Source: Fictibacillus sp. FJAT-27399
GTDB taxonomy: Bacteria; Bacillota; Bacilli; Bacillales; Fictibacillaceae
Direction: 5' to 3'
Length of the DNA: 64,000 bases
NCBI RefSeq assembly: GCF_001510655.1
Contig: NZ_LMVC01000006.1
Location: 84,814 to 148,813 of the forward strand
Of the stretch, positions 33,212 to 40,917 are shown in pieces. Under the pieces are notes generated by a model. The model worked only from the letters and a program-made list of their open reading frames with translations, ran no database searches and was not told the origin of the DNA. Both the position numbers and the translations under genes were made by a program. Position 1 is the stretch's first letter, and each line of letters opens with the position of its first letter.

Positions 33212-33515
33212 CTGGCTGGCTATAAAAGAAGAGGAGGCAAGACATAGTGGATACCACAATGAATGGTACACGGCGTGCAGCTGCGGGATGTGGAGGAAGA
33301 GGATCTGAAGCTGCAATAGATTCTTGGTGAACTGAGTCTTTTTTCACAGATAAAAGGATTATTTTGTAAAATATTGTAGAAAAGTTCAGAATTTTTGATA
33401 TAATTAAGATGTGTAACTGATTGGTTCACAGAAGGAGGAATGTTATTGAGGTAAAATGCAGTGCTATATCACCCAAGGGGCTGGGGATCTTTCAATTGAG
33501 AGGGGTAAGTGGTTA
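33212..33515. other. intergenic region with the comK promoter
   Basis: A promoter-like TTGTAG (33375-33380), an 18-base spacer and TATAAT (33399-33404) precede comK. A short A-rich/T-rich stretch (GAAAAGTTCAGAATTTT) nearby only loosely resembles a ComK box (AAAA-N5-TTTT). The first 130 bases have no supported gene. Confidence 0.5.
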
Positions 33516-34037
33516 ATGACAAATAAGGTGATGGTTCCAAATAAACAATATGAAATCAATGTAGACACCATGGCATTACTGCCTTTCTGCGATGAGTATG
33601 GCAAGTTACATACGAAGGTTCTTGAAAGAAACAGAACGTTGTGTGTTTGCGGAAAACCCAAGTCTGTTATCACTTTTAGCTGCGGTTACTATGGGTCAAG
33701 CTATAAGGGCCGGAAGGATGGGGCTTCTCATATAATGGGAATCCGGTCTCGGGCTCCAATTGTTATCAGTGAGCAGCTGGGCATCTTTTTCATTCCTCTT
33801 GAATCTCCGAACAATGACACATGCATCTGGATTGCTCAGGCCCATGTAAAACAGGTCAAGGCAACCTCCTCCGACACATCAGACATCATTTTTTCGAACG
33901 ATACCTTCATTTCAGTCAACCAGGCTAAAAGTACGCTTGAAGCTAAAATCCATCGTGCGTCACATTATCGTTTTATTTTGGAACTGCGGATCAATGAGAA
34001 AAAAACGATTTATGCACATCGTTTTTTCCGGCCTTAA
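33516..34037 (+). CDS. comK: competence transcription factor ComK
   Basis: A 173-residue ComK homologue, somewhat shorter than the 192 residues of Bacillus subtilis ComK. Recognisable blocks are YEINVDTMALLP at the N-terminus, CGYYGSSYKGRKDG, ISEQLGIFFIPLESP, CIWIAQAHVKQVKA and NEKKTIYAHRFF near the end. It activates late competence genes for DNA uptake. The ATG at 33516 was chosen by alignment with ComK starts and a nearby GAGGGG; an upstream in-frame ATG at 33456 would add 20 residues. Note that a nuclease gene of the ComK regulon, nucA, is truncated at 56.2 kb. Confidence 0.88.
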   Translation: MTNKVMVPNKQYEINVDTMALLPFCDEYGKLHTKVLERNRTLCVCGKPKSVITFSCGYYGSSYKGRKDGASHIMGIRSRAPIVISEQLGIFFIPLESPNNDTCIWIAQAHVKQVKATSSDTSDIIFSNDTFISVNQAKSTLEAKIHRASHYRFILELRINEKKTIYAHRFFRP

Positions 34038-34050
34038 ATTTAACCAAATG

Positions 34051-34085
34051 AAGACCCTGGTTGCTCTGCGCGCCAGGGTTTTATT
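34051..34085 (+). terminator. intrinsic terminator of comK
   Basis: ACCCTGG and CCAGGGT arms around TTGCTCTGCGCG followed by TTTATT. Confidence 0.82.
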
Positions 34086-34223
34086 GTATCTAAAGAGATT
34101 GAATGGGACTTATTGATTAAAGGTGCCAGGCACCATGTGCCCTTTTTTATTTTATCCAGTACAGGGCTTGTGAACTTTGAATACGATGAATATAACAATC
34201 GAAGAAAGAAAGGTTGTGTATTC

Positions 34224-34583
34224 ATGTTTGAAATAAGGCCATCGCGGTTTGGCAGAGGCATCTTTGCTACCCGCAGCATAAAAAAAGGAGAGCTGATCCA
34301 TAGAGCTCCCGTTATAGCGAGTCCTAAAGAAGAATGCAAATATATGATTAAAACGGTCTTGGCGGACTATGTTTTTAACTGGGGTGATGGGTATGCCATC
34401 GCACTGGGTTACGGATCGCTGTTTAATCATTCCTATTCCCCAAATGCCAAGTATAAACTTAAAAAAAGTGAGTTAATGATTGATTTTTATGCGTATAAAG
34501 ACATTAATGCGGATGAAGAAATTCTGGTGAATTATAATGGGGATCCTGAGGATGACAGAGAACTATGGTTTAAACCGATATGA
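34224..34583 (+). CDS. SET-domain protein
   Basis: A 119-residue protein consisting of little more than a SET domain: RFGRGIFATRSIKKGELI at the start, YGSLFNHSYSPNAKY (the NHxxxPNA cofactor motif) in the middle, and INADEEILVNYNGD (the catalytic-tyrosine region) near the end. SET domains are SAM-dependent protein lysine methyltransferases; bacterial substrates are mostly unknown. The ATG at 34224 follows AAAGG. It is monocistronic with a downstream terminator. Confidence 0.88.
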   Translation: MFEIRPSRFGRGIFATRSIKKGELIHRAPVIASPKEECKYMIKTVLADYVFNWGDGYAIALGYGSLFNHSYSPNAKYKLKKSELMIDFYAYKDINADEEILVNYNGDPEDDRELWFKPI

Positions 34584-34611
34584 AGGCGGTATCCGCCTAA
34601 CTAGGACATAA

Positions 34612-34651
34612 AAAAAGGAGTTTCAATCATACCCGATTGGACTCCTTTTTG
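34612..34651. terminator. bidirectional terminator
   Basis: AAAAAGGAGT-CAATC and GATTG-ACTCCTTTTT arms between convergent genes. Confidence 0.9.
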
Positions 34652-34665
34652 TATCTGAAGGTCAT

Positions 34666-35118
34666 TCACTCAAAAAAGCTGTTCTTTAATTCCTCTGTCA
34701 TTTCCCTGACGAGCTCAGGCCGGCCATGAAATTGAGCAGGTGTATTTTGAAAGAGTTCGATTCTCCACATTCCATTCGTTTTAACGGCAACGAGGGTCTG
34801 ATGAGCGTTAAGGTCGGGGTTCAAATCATCTTTCCCGTCCGGCACCATTCCGACGATCGACCGTAAAAGGGCACTTTCATTGCTTAATAGCTTAATGCCT
34901 TTAACTTTAAAGACATAGGCGGGAGTCGGATGATTTGCAAAGATCGGCTCAAGGTGAGAAAAAATTTCTTTATTTCCGATGACGTGGCTGCCGTCAAATC
35001 CGATTAATTCTCCCCCTGTCAGAAACAGTTCCGCCATGCCGGCACTGTTTCGTTCGTTCCAGGCTTCAATCAACTGGCGGTATAGCTGCATTACATCTTC
35101 AAGAGCAGTAGAACCCAT
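34666..35118 (-). CDS. SnoaL/SgcJ-like NTF2-fold protein
   Basis: A 150-residue NTF2-fold protein with the pattern of SgcJ/EcaC-type proteins: an N-terminal helix pair (ALEDVMQLYRQLIEAWNERN), LFLTGGELIGFDG, and strands ending HQTLVAVKTNGMWRIELFQNTPAQFHGRP. Members are small-molecule binding or isomerase-like proteins; the substrate is unknown. GGAGGG lies seven bases before the chosen ATG. It is monocistronic. Confidence 0.8.
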   Translation of the reverse strand: MGSTALEDVMQLYRQLIEAWNERNSAGMAELFLTGGELIGFDGSHVIGNKEIFSHLEPIFANHPTPAYVFKVKGIKLLSNESALLRSIVGMVPDGKDDLNPDLNAHQTLVAVKTNGMWRIELFQNTPAQFHGRPELVREMTEELKNSFFE

Positions 35119-35310
35119 AGAATATCCCTCCAAGTACAGTATACTTATAGCTTGGCCTTATACAAGTCTATCGTCAAGTCCTGCTTTCTATCAAATTGGA
35201 CAGCCTTTTTTTATTTCTAGGGATAGCTGCACCAATCGGGATTGATAGAATCGCATATACTAGTTTCATAAGGGTTTCCCTTTGTATCCTCTTTATAAGG
35301 AGGTGAGGGA

Positions 35311-35439
35311 ATGATTACTCTAGTCACAATTGTGCTTGCATTACTCCTTTTGGTTGCATTGCTCGTAGCGGTACTTCTTGGTACACCAGAGCAGCAAACA
35401 ATTATCCGGGATGCGATCATTGCGATTCTTAGTGCTTAA
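35311..35439 (+). CDS. 42-residue single-helix membrane peptide
   Basis: A very short gene with an optimal AAGGAGGTGA ribosome binding site and a strong terminator downstream. It begins with a Leu/Val-rich hydrophobic helix (residues 2-24), then a short polar tail (GTPEQQTIIRDAIIAILSA). Size and character would fit a small membrane regulatory protein or a type I toxin-like peptide; nothing in the sequence decides between these. No antisense RNA gene was recognised. Confidence 0.65.
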   Translation: MITLVTIVLALLLLVALLVAVLLGTPEQQTIIRDAIIAILSA

Positions 35440-35467
35440 TCAGCATAGAAACTAGATCCCCTTATGA

Positions 35468-35508
35468 GAAAAATCTCCGGAAGCTCATGTTTCCGGAGAT
35501 TTTTTATT
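35468..35508 (+). terminator. intrinsic terminator
   Basis: AAATCTCCGGAA and TTCCGGAGATTT arms around GCTCATGT, then TTTT. Confidence 0.92.
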
Positions 35509-35697
35509 GCAATTCTGCACGTTCTGAATGTTATCGCCGTATTCCCCTAAGATTTTCTTCCAATTTCCATAAATCAATCGGAAACTTTCGAAAAAATACG
35601 AAAAGAAAAAGCAGGACTGGCTTTCCTAATGTCAAAGATAAAGCGTGTAGGAGAATTCCTACTTTTAAAATTCAATTCAGATGCAGGAGGGATCACC

Positions 35698-36036
35698 ATG
35701 AAACGCATCCTAACATTTGAACCCAATAAGCCGGATCCTACAGACGTTGCTCACATCATTAAAGATGCTGCAGAATATGCCAATAAAGAGTGTTACAGGA
35801 CCGATCTGCTGTCAGTCAATCATATTAATGTCCTATTGCATGTCATTGAATTGCTGCAAGAAGAAAAACAGGAGCAAATTCAGTCCGCTCAAGAAAATTT
35901 GAGAGAATGGAGTGTGCGGTGGGAACAAGGTGATGTTCATTTTGTTCCTGAACTCATGAATATGGTAAACAGCATGGTGCAAAATCCATCGCCTCTCTTA
36001 AAACAGGTGGGTACTATCGCTTCAAACGAATATTAA
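35698..36036 (+). CDS. hypothetical helical protein
   Basis: A 112-residue soluble, mostly helical, acidic protein (MKRILTFEPNKPDPTDVAHI start). No domain recognised. The ATG at 35698 has GGAGGG seven bases upstream, preferred over an in-frame ATG at 35629. It is followed 83 bases later by another small acidic gene in the same direction, so the two could be one transcript. Confidence 0.65.
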   Translation: MKRILTFEPNKPDPTDVAHIIKDAAEYANKECYRTDLLSVNHINVLLHVIELLQEEKQEQIQSAQENLREWSVRWEQGDVHFVPELMNMVNSMVQNPSPLLKQVGTIASNEY

Positions 36037-36119
36037 AAGTTTTTTTAACAAAATTCCTCTGCGGTGCATACGATGTTTATGGGTATTTGCCTACGATGCA
36101 TACAGGGGGAGTGGATAAT

Positions 36120-36518
36120 ATGACAGAAAAAAATGACATTCAAGAACAAGAGAGTGAAGAGGTTAGCGGCAGAGAGGCTTTGGATGTTAACGGCATAATG
36201 AATTTAGCAGGAAGTATTCTTAACAAAGACGATGATTCCATTGATCTTAGCAGCATGATGATGATGGCTGCAAACTTGTTAAAAGACGATAGCCTTCTTG
36301 GAAACTTAGGTTTTGCTCAAGCCTCCGATGCTATCGTCGAAGATGAACAGCAAAATAGTGAGCTGGAGTGGCTGTCACGGCAGCTGCATGATCTCACCCA
36401 TCAAAATATTGAGCTGAAGGAAGAATTGGTTGCCATTAAGGAACAGATCTCTGAGACGAAAGAAGCGATAGCACAGCTTGTAGAGGCTTCAAAAAAACGC
36501 TGGTGGCAGCTCAAATGA
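36120..36518 (+). CDS. hypothetical coiled-coil protein
   Basis: A 132-residue acidic protein. The N-terminal third is Asp/Glu/Ser-rich, the middle is Met/Leu-rich (DLSSMMMMAANLLKDD), and residues 80-125 form a probable coiled coil (LEWLSRQLHDLTHQNIELKE and onwards) ending in a basic-aromatic KKRWWQLK. The ATG at 36120 follows GGGGGAG. The architecture suggests a self-associating structural or coat-like protein, but no family was recognised. A terminator follows. Confidence 0.65.
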   Translation: MTEKNDIQEQESEEVSGREALDVNGIMNLAGSILNKDDDSIDLSSMMMMAANLLKDDSLLGNLGFAQASDAIVEDEQQNSELEWLSRQLHDLTHQNIELKEELVAIKEQISETKEAIAQLVEASKKRWWQLK

Positions 36519-36520
36519 AG

Positions 36521-36557
36521 ACAAAAACGGAAGGCCTCTTAGAGGTGTTCCGTTTTT
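36521..36557. terminator. bidirectional terminator
   Basis: AAAACGGAA-CCTCT and AGAGG-TTCCGTTTT arms. Confidence 0.85.
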
Positions 36558-36559
36558 AG

Positions 36560-36761
36560 TTTGTTTGCTTTTTAATTTCTTCATATTTTTGAACCCATCA
36601 AGGAAATGCTTTGTTAAAGGGTACGGGTTTGAAATCTTCCCATGTACAACGATATGGGTGGTTGTTCCCATGGCACACAATTCGCAATTTCCGTTTCCTT
36701 TTACAAATTTAAAGCCATATACGGTTCTTGACCGTTTATTTTCTTCAACCCAGGTGTCCAA
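36560..36761 (-). pseudogene. possible gene remnant on the minus strand
   Basis: The minus-strand frame reads TVYGFKFVKGNGNCELC, TTTHIVVHGK and YPLTKHFLDGF, which looks like real protein, but there is no ribosome binding site or ATG at its start, and the frame runs through a terminator into the neighbouring gene. It is treated as a possible 5'-truncated remnant of an unidentified gene. Confidence 0.3.
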
Positions 36762-36775
36762 GCTATTTTAACAAT

Positions 36776-36812
36776 AAAATGCTCAGCACTTTTAAGAGTT
36801 GAGCTTTTTATT
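36776..36812 (+). terminator. terminator-like hairpin
   Basis: GCTCA-CACTTTT and AGAGT-TGAGC arms followed by TTTTT. Confidence 0.65.
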
Positions 36813-36856
36813 ATGTTTAAGGCCGTCCAATAGAACATGCAGGCCAAACAGAAACT

Positions 36857-37324
36857 GTGGTTCACCATGAACAACTGCTGAAGCGCTTTATACAATGGCT
36901 TCTTATCCTTACAGCGGTAACGGCAATTCACCCCGATGTGCTTAAAGTCTCGCATCACTTTATGCATCTAACCGACATATCCATGATCATTCCAGGCCTT
37001 TTAGGCGTCACGATCACAGGGATCTTTTTGTCGATTAAGACCCATTGGTTAGTAAAACATTACTGGCTTATCACGAAAGAAATCATCACTCTCATCACAC
37101 TGGGCATCGGAAATGTTTTAAACATTTGGGTCCAATGCACAATCAAGTTAACATCAATACAAGGGCTGGATGCCTTAAAGGATCCCACCTATCTTCATGA
37201 TCGAAATATGATGATTTTTAGTGCAGTTATTCAGACCTCCTTATTGCTTTTTGTCATTGTCATTTCTGTGATTAAGCCATGGGGCAAGCGAAAGAAAAAG
37301 CAGTTCAGCCAATTGTTAAAATGA
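36857..37324 (+). CDS. DUF2269-like membrane protein, N-terminus probably disrupted
   Basis: A 155-residue membrane protein with hydrophobic segments at about 12-25, 41-60, 73-93 and 118-142. The middle (HHFMHLTDISMIIPGLLGV, HWLVKHYWLITKEIITLI) resembles Bacillus DUF2269-type membrane proteins. The GTG start has no ribosome binding site. In a different frame, an ATG at 36837 gives KQKLWFTMNN, which resembles the usual start of the family, then a stop at about 36879. A frameshift or small deletion near 36870 is therefore likely, and the gene may be non-functional. Confidence 0.5.
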   Translation: MVHHEQLLKRFIQWLLILTAVTAIHPDVLKVSHHFMHLTDISMIIPGLLGVTITGIFLSIKTHWLVKHYWLITKEIITLITLGIGNVLNIWVQCTIKLTSIQGLDALKDPTYLHDRNMMIFSAVIQTSLLLFVIVISVIKPWGKRKKKQFSQLLK

Positions 37325-37393
37325 AAGTGAAACCTTTTGCGGATGTCAAAAGCCCTGTTTTAATGGATGGATACTAAATATTCAGAAAATAAG

Positions 37394-37438
37394 TTTACGT
37401 TAAAACTATAGAATGATAAAATATTGGTGAAACGTTTC
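37394..37438 (+). promoter_or_regulatory. promoter and operator O1 of the GH144-like glucanase gene
   Basis: TTTACG (37394-37399), a 17-base spacer and TAAAAT (37417-37422) form a sigma-A-like promoter. The palindrome GAAACGTTTC (37429-37438) sits at the expected transcription start. The same palindrome occurs four more times upstream of the sugar genes at 42.2-42.6 kb. Confidence 0.8.
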
Positions 37439-37472
37439 GATAAAATAAAATAAATCAGTGAGAGGAGAAAAA

Positions 37473-38816
37473 ATGAAGAAGCTAATGCATGTGGTGATCG
37501 CTTCAGTATGTATTCTTTTTACCGTCTGTTCAGCTACTGCGGCTCAGGCCTCTGAACATAACCAGGCTGCATTTCAAAATGATTTGAAAGCGATTGCAAA
37601 GGATACCTATTCTTATTTTAGTGATTATACCGATCCACAAACGGGGTTAACGAGTGATACGGTCAGGCTCCCAAACGGAAAAGTTGAAGAAGCCAAACAT
37701 ACATCACCCACCAATATTTCAATGTATCTCCTGAGTACCATATCTGCGCAGGAAATGGGCTTTATTTCGCGAAAGGAAGCCGTTCAGCGCATCCAAACAA
37801 CACTCCATACACTGAACAGCTTAAAGAAGTGGAACGGCTTATTTTACAATTGGTACAATACGGACGGCTCTCTTAAAACGGACTGGGGACAATTTATTTC
37901 GCAGGTAGACAATAGCTGGCTGACGGCGGGATTAATGACCGCAGGACAGGCTTATAAGGAGCTCTATCCGCAAACAAGCAAACTTGTAAAGGCGATGGAT
38001 TACAAGACACTTTATGATCCGGAAGTCGGACAGTTCCGTGGCGGCTATGATGTTGTGACGGGTAAATTGACTGAACATCATTATGGGATGTTTTATACCG
38101 AGCCAAGACTGGGGAGTTATATCGCCATCGGCAAAGGAGATGTACCAAGGGATCATTGGTGGAAAATGTACAGAACCCTTCCGCCTGAATGGGATTGGCA
38201 GTCACAGATTCCAGAAGGACCAACTGCAGAGTATGACGGTGTCTCAGTTTTCGAGGGGCATTATGAGTACAAGGGTGTAAAGTATGTACCGAGCTGGGGA
38301 GGAAGCATGTTTGAGGGGCTGATGCCGGGCCTTGTGTTAAATGAGAAAAAATATGGCAAGAACGCACTTGGTTTAAATAACGAGCGGCATGTTCAGCTGC
38401 AAAGGGCGTTTGCGAAGGAGAAAGGCTATAGGGCTTGGGGATTCTCTCCTGCTGCCACTCCTGAAGGCTACAGTGAGTTCGCAGCAACACCCCTTGGAAC
38501 ATCGGGTTATAAAGATGATGGTACGGTAACGGCTCATGCATCGTTTCTTGCACTGGACTATGCACCAACAGCCGTCCGTAAAAACCTTGATGAGCTTAGT
38601 AAATTGCACGTTTATGGGAAATATGGGTTTTATGACTCCGTAAATGTAAAGAGCGGGGAAGTGGCCAAAGCCTACCTGGCGCTGGATCAGGGAATGATTA
38701 TGGTATCGATCGCCAACCATGTGAAGCATGATGTGATCCGTAATTACTTCCATCAAGATCCTATCGCTGAAAAACCGCTAGATTTGCTGAAAAGGGAAGA
38801 GTTTTCGATTAAATAA
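37473..38816 (+). CDS. secreted glycoamylase-like (GH144-type) endo-beta-1,2-glucanase candidate
   Basis: A 447-residue secreted protein with a signal peptide cleaved after about residue 28 (ending TAAQA). The mature part matches the glycoamylase-like domain (PF10091): SPTNISMYLLSTISAQEMGF, LFYNWYNTDGSLKT, VDNSWLTAGLM, PSWGGSMFEGLMPGL, GFSPAATPEGYSEFA and DDGTVTAHASFLALDY. GH144 endo-beta-1,2-glucanases belong to this fold. With the beta-1,2-glucooligosaccharide genes next door and an identical operator, extracellular cleavage of beta-1,2-glucan is the best inference; activity is not proven. The ATG at 37473 was chosen after GAGGAG. Confidence 0.83.
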   Translation: MKKLMHVVIASVCILFTVCSATAAQASEHNQAAFQNDLKAIAKDTYSYFSDYTDPQTGLTSDTVRLPNGKVEEAKHTSPTNISMYLLSTISAQEMGFISRKEAVQRIQTTLHTLNSLKKWNGLFYNWYNTDGSLKTDWGQFISQVDNSWLTAGLMTAGQAYKELYPQTSKLVKAMDYKTLYDPEVGQFRGGYDVVTGKLTEHHYGMFYTEPRLGSYIAIGKGDVPRDHWWKMYRTLPPEWDWQSQIPEGPTAEYDGVSVFEGHYEYKGVKYVPSWGGSMFEGLMPGLVLNEKKYGKNALGLNNERHVQLQRAFAKEKGYRAWGFSPAATPEGYSEFAATPLGTSGYKDDGTVTAHASFLALDYAPTAVRKNLDELSKLHVYGKYGFYDSVNVKSGEVAKAYLALDQGMIMVSIANHVKHDVIRNYFHQDPIAEKPLDLLKREEFSIK

Positions 38817-38819
38817 TGA

Positions 38820-38858
38820 AAGAACGGCTGCCCGAGTGGGTATGCCGCTCTTTTTTTG
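38820..38858 (+). terminator. intrinsic terminator
   Basis: AGA-CGGC and GCCG-TCT arms followed by TTTTTTT. Confidence 0.75.
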
Positions 38859-38881
38859 TGTGATTTGAATGCTTGATTGCT

Positions 38882-39000
38882 GTTTACCCGCGAAAACGTG
38901 AGGGATATCCGCGGAAATGAGAGATTTACCCGCCAAAATAAAAAAATACCCGCCAAAACAGCACATTTACCTGCCAAAAGCTGATTATAGTAAACTACGA
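38882..39000 (+). repeat. 21-bp-period intergenic array A5 (TTTACCCGCC units)
   Basis: Five units with the TAC/TAT core at 38885, 38906, 38927, 38947 and 38968 (steps 21, 21, 20, 21, the same pattern as A3), ending TATAGTAAACTACG. It lies between the convergent glucanase and permease genes, with a terminator on each side. Confidence 0.93.
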
Positions 39001-39023
39001 ACTCTCATACTGTCAGGTGCACA

Positions 39024-39060
39024 CACAAAAAAACGCAGACTGCTAAAAGTCTGCGTGCTT
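39024..39060 (-). terminator. intrinsic terminator of the sugar ABC operon
   Basis: ACGCAGACT and AGTCTGCGT arms; T-run on the minus strand. Confidence 0.88.
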
Positions 39061-39064
39061 GGCT

Positions 39065-39946
39065 TTATTTCATCCCAGAAATGGTGTAGCCCTCAATAAT
39101 ATGCTTTTGAAACAGCATGAAGATGATCACGATCGGTACGACCATAAAGGTTGAACCGGCCATCTGCAAGGCGAAGTTGCCGCCATACTGTCCTTTTAAA
39201 AGAGAAAGCCCGACAGACAGGGTATACAGTTTTTCATCGTTGGCGATGATCAAAGGCCATAGGAAGCTGTTCCAGCCGGCGATAAATGTCAGGATCCCCT
39301 GAACAGCCAGGATGGGTTTAGAGATCGGCAAGATAATCTGAATGAACACCCGGAATTCACTGGCTCCATCGAGGCGTGCGGCTTCAAGCAGCTCATCTGG
39401 AATGGTAGACATGAACTGACGGAACAAAAAGATGCTGAACGCCCCGACTAATCCTGGTAAAACAATTCCGGCCATCGTATTCGTCAGGTGAAGCTGGTTC
39501 AAGATCAGGTATACGGGGATCATCGTTACTTGCCCGGGAATCATCATCGTAGCGAGTACGAGGTAGAACAATTTTTCCCGCCCTTTGAATTGGTACTTGG
39601 CAAAAGCATATCCCGCCATCGCGTTTAAGAACAAACCCGCGAATGAACAAAGCACTACGATGATTGTGTTCCGCAAATAAACCGTGAAGTTCATGTTTTC
39701 AAACAGGTTGGTAAAGTTCTCAAGCGTAAATTCATGTGGCAAAAAGGTTGGCGGGATCTGCATGACTTCCATTTCCGGTTTGAACGCAGATAAGATCATC
39801 CAAATAAATGGAATAGAGACGAGAAATCCACCGAGAGCCAAAATGATTCCGGTTACCCATTGCTGGCCACTGGCCGTTCTTCGGGCTTTAACTGAAGCAT
39901 TAGCTTGCGTCTTTGCTTTTATCGCAGTCATCTCTAAATTCTCCAT
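39065..39946 (-). CDS. carbohydrate ABC transporter permease (MalG type)
   Basis: A 293-residue CUT1-family permease with six membrane segments and the EAA loop (EAARLDGASEFRVFIQIILPISKP). It forms the channel for beta-1,2-glucooligosaccharides together with the upstream MalF-type protein, by comparison with the Listeria innocua lin1839-lin1843 locus. The chosen ATG lies one base after the stop of the upstream permease with AGAGGTGG ahead. No ATPase gene is in the locus, so a shared MsmX-type ATPase is expected. Confidence 0.93.
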   Translation of the reverse strand: MENLEMTAIKAKTQANASVKARRTASGQQWVTGIILALGGFLVSIPFIWMILSAFKPEMEVMQIPPTFLPHEFTLENFTNLFENMNFTVYLRNTIIVVLCSFAGLFLNAMAGYAFAKYQFKGREKLFYLVLATMMIPGQVTMIPVYLILNQLHLTNTMAGIVLPGLVGAFSIFLFRQFMSTIPDELLEAARLDGASEFRVFIQIILPISKPILAVQGILTFIAGWNSFLWPLIIANDEKLYTLSVGLSLLKGQYGGNFALQMAGSTFMVVPIVIIFMLFQKHIIEGYTISGMK

Positions 39947-39947
39947 C

Positions 39948-40832
39948 TTAATAGTCCACCTCTTTTTTCTGCAATCGGAATTGAAGCAGCGTGATGATAA
40001 TGATCGCAATAAACAAAATGAAAGATCCGGCAGCGGCATATCCGAAATTACTGAGCTGGAAGCCATTTCTGTAAATAAACAGCGCAACAGAGGTGGTACT
40101 GTCGAGAGGGCCGCCCTTTGTCATGACTAGCGGTTCTTCAAAAAATTGAAGCCAGCCGATCATGGTAGTGATTGAAACGAAAAAGATCGCGTAACGCAGG
40201 AGCGGAAGGGTGATTTTCGTCAATTGCTTCCAGTTGGTTGCTCCGTCAAGCTGTGCGGCTTCATAGTAAGTTTTCGGTATCCCTTGGAGAGCTGCCAAAA
40301 AGATAATCATGTTCACCCCGATTCCCCGCCAGACAGCGAGTGCGATCAGTGATACTTTCGACATGTTCGGATCGGTGAGCCATGGAACAGGAGGCAGGTG
40401 AAGCCAATTCAGTACATAATTGAATAGTCCGAGCTGTGGATTGTACAGGTAGCTCCATACAACGGCGACTGCTACCACGTTTGTGATCGAAGGCATATAA
40501 AAGATCACACGGAAGGCCCGGAAAATGCGTGATTTGCCGAAGTTGATCAACAAAGCGATGGCCAAAGAACAAACAATGACCAAAGGCACACCGATTACTA
40601 CATAAAAAAGCGTATTAAACAAGGACTTCATAAAAATAGGATCTTTAAAAACCTGAATGTAATTTTCCAATCCGACAAAATGAATCATCGACCAGTCGCC
40701 CAAACCTTCGAGACTGATGTCCGTAAAACTGATGACAAGAGCAACGACGATTGGAAACAGAGAAAACAGGCCTAAAAGGAGAAGGGCAGGTGCGATAAAT
40801 AAGTAAGGCGTTTTGGTGTTTATGGCTTTCAT
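39948..40832 (-). CDS. carbohydrate ABC transporter permease (MalF type)
   Basis: A 294-residue CUT1 permease with six membrane segments and the EAA loop (EAAQLDGATNWKQLTKITLPLLR). Partner of the downstream MalG-type permease. AAGGAG lies six bases before the ATG at 40832; the earlier in-frame start at 40853 is rejected. It follows the binding-protein gene by 85 bases that contain a perfect hairpin, which may set permease levels below receptor levels. Confidence 0.93.
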   Translation of the reverse strand: MKAINTKTPYLFIAPALLLLGLFSLFPIVVALVISFTDISLEGLGDWSMIHFVGLENYIQVFKDPIFMKSLFNTLFYVVIGVPLVIVCSLAIALLINFGKSRIFRAFRVIFYMPSITNVVAVAVVWSYLYNPQLGLFNYVLNWLHLPPVPWLTDPNMSKVSLIALAVWRGIGVNMIIFLAALQGIPKTYYEAAQLDGATNWKQLTKITLPLLRYAIFFVSITTMIGWLQFFEEPLVMTKGGPLDSTTSVALFIYRNGFQLSNFGYAAAGSFILFIAIIIITLLQFRLQKKEVDY

Positions 40833-40877
40833 GTTTCGCTCCTTTCTGCGCATCGATCTAATCTGGGAATGTAAAGG

Positions 40878-40906
40878 GATAACTAGCAGAAAGGCTGCTA
40901 GTTATC
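40878..40906 (-). other. perfect intercistronic stem-loop in the ABC operon
   Basis: GATAACTAGCAG (40878-40889) and CTGCTAGTTATC (40895-40906) are perfect 12-base arms with a five-base loop, lying between the binding-protein and permease genes. There is no T-run, so it is more likely an mRNA-stabilising or processing hairpin that keeps receptor transcripts in excess than a full terminator. Confidence 0.8.
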
Positions 40907-40917
40907 AGGGTTTGTCT

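Noticed and set aside
33370-33420. ComK box upstream of comK
   Set aside because: A-rich and T-rich runs are present, but the AAAA-N5-TTTT spacing is not met, so autoregulation is not claimed.
37894-38568. 224-codon open frame opposite the glucanase gene
   Set aside because: Antisense shadow, rich in His, Pro and Cys, no start signals.
23597-39000. 21-bp arrays as CRISPR
   Set aside because: Units are degenerate, spacers are 6-8 bases, arrays recur with the same spacers at different loci, and no cas gene is present.
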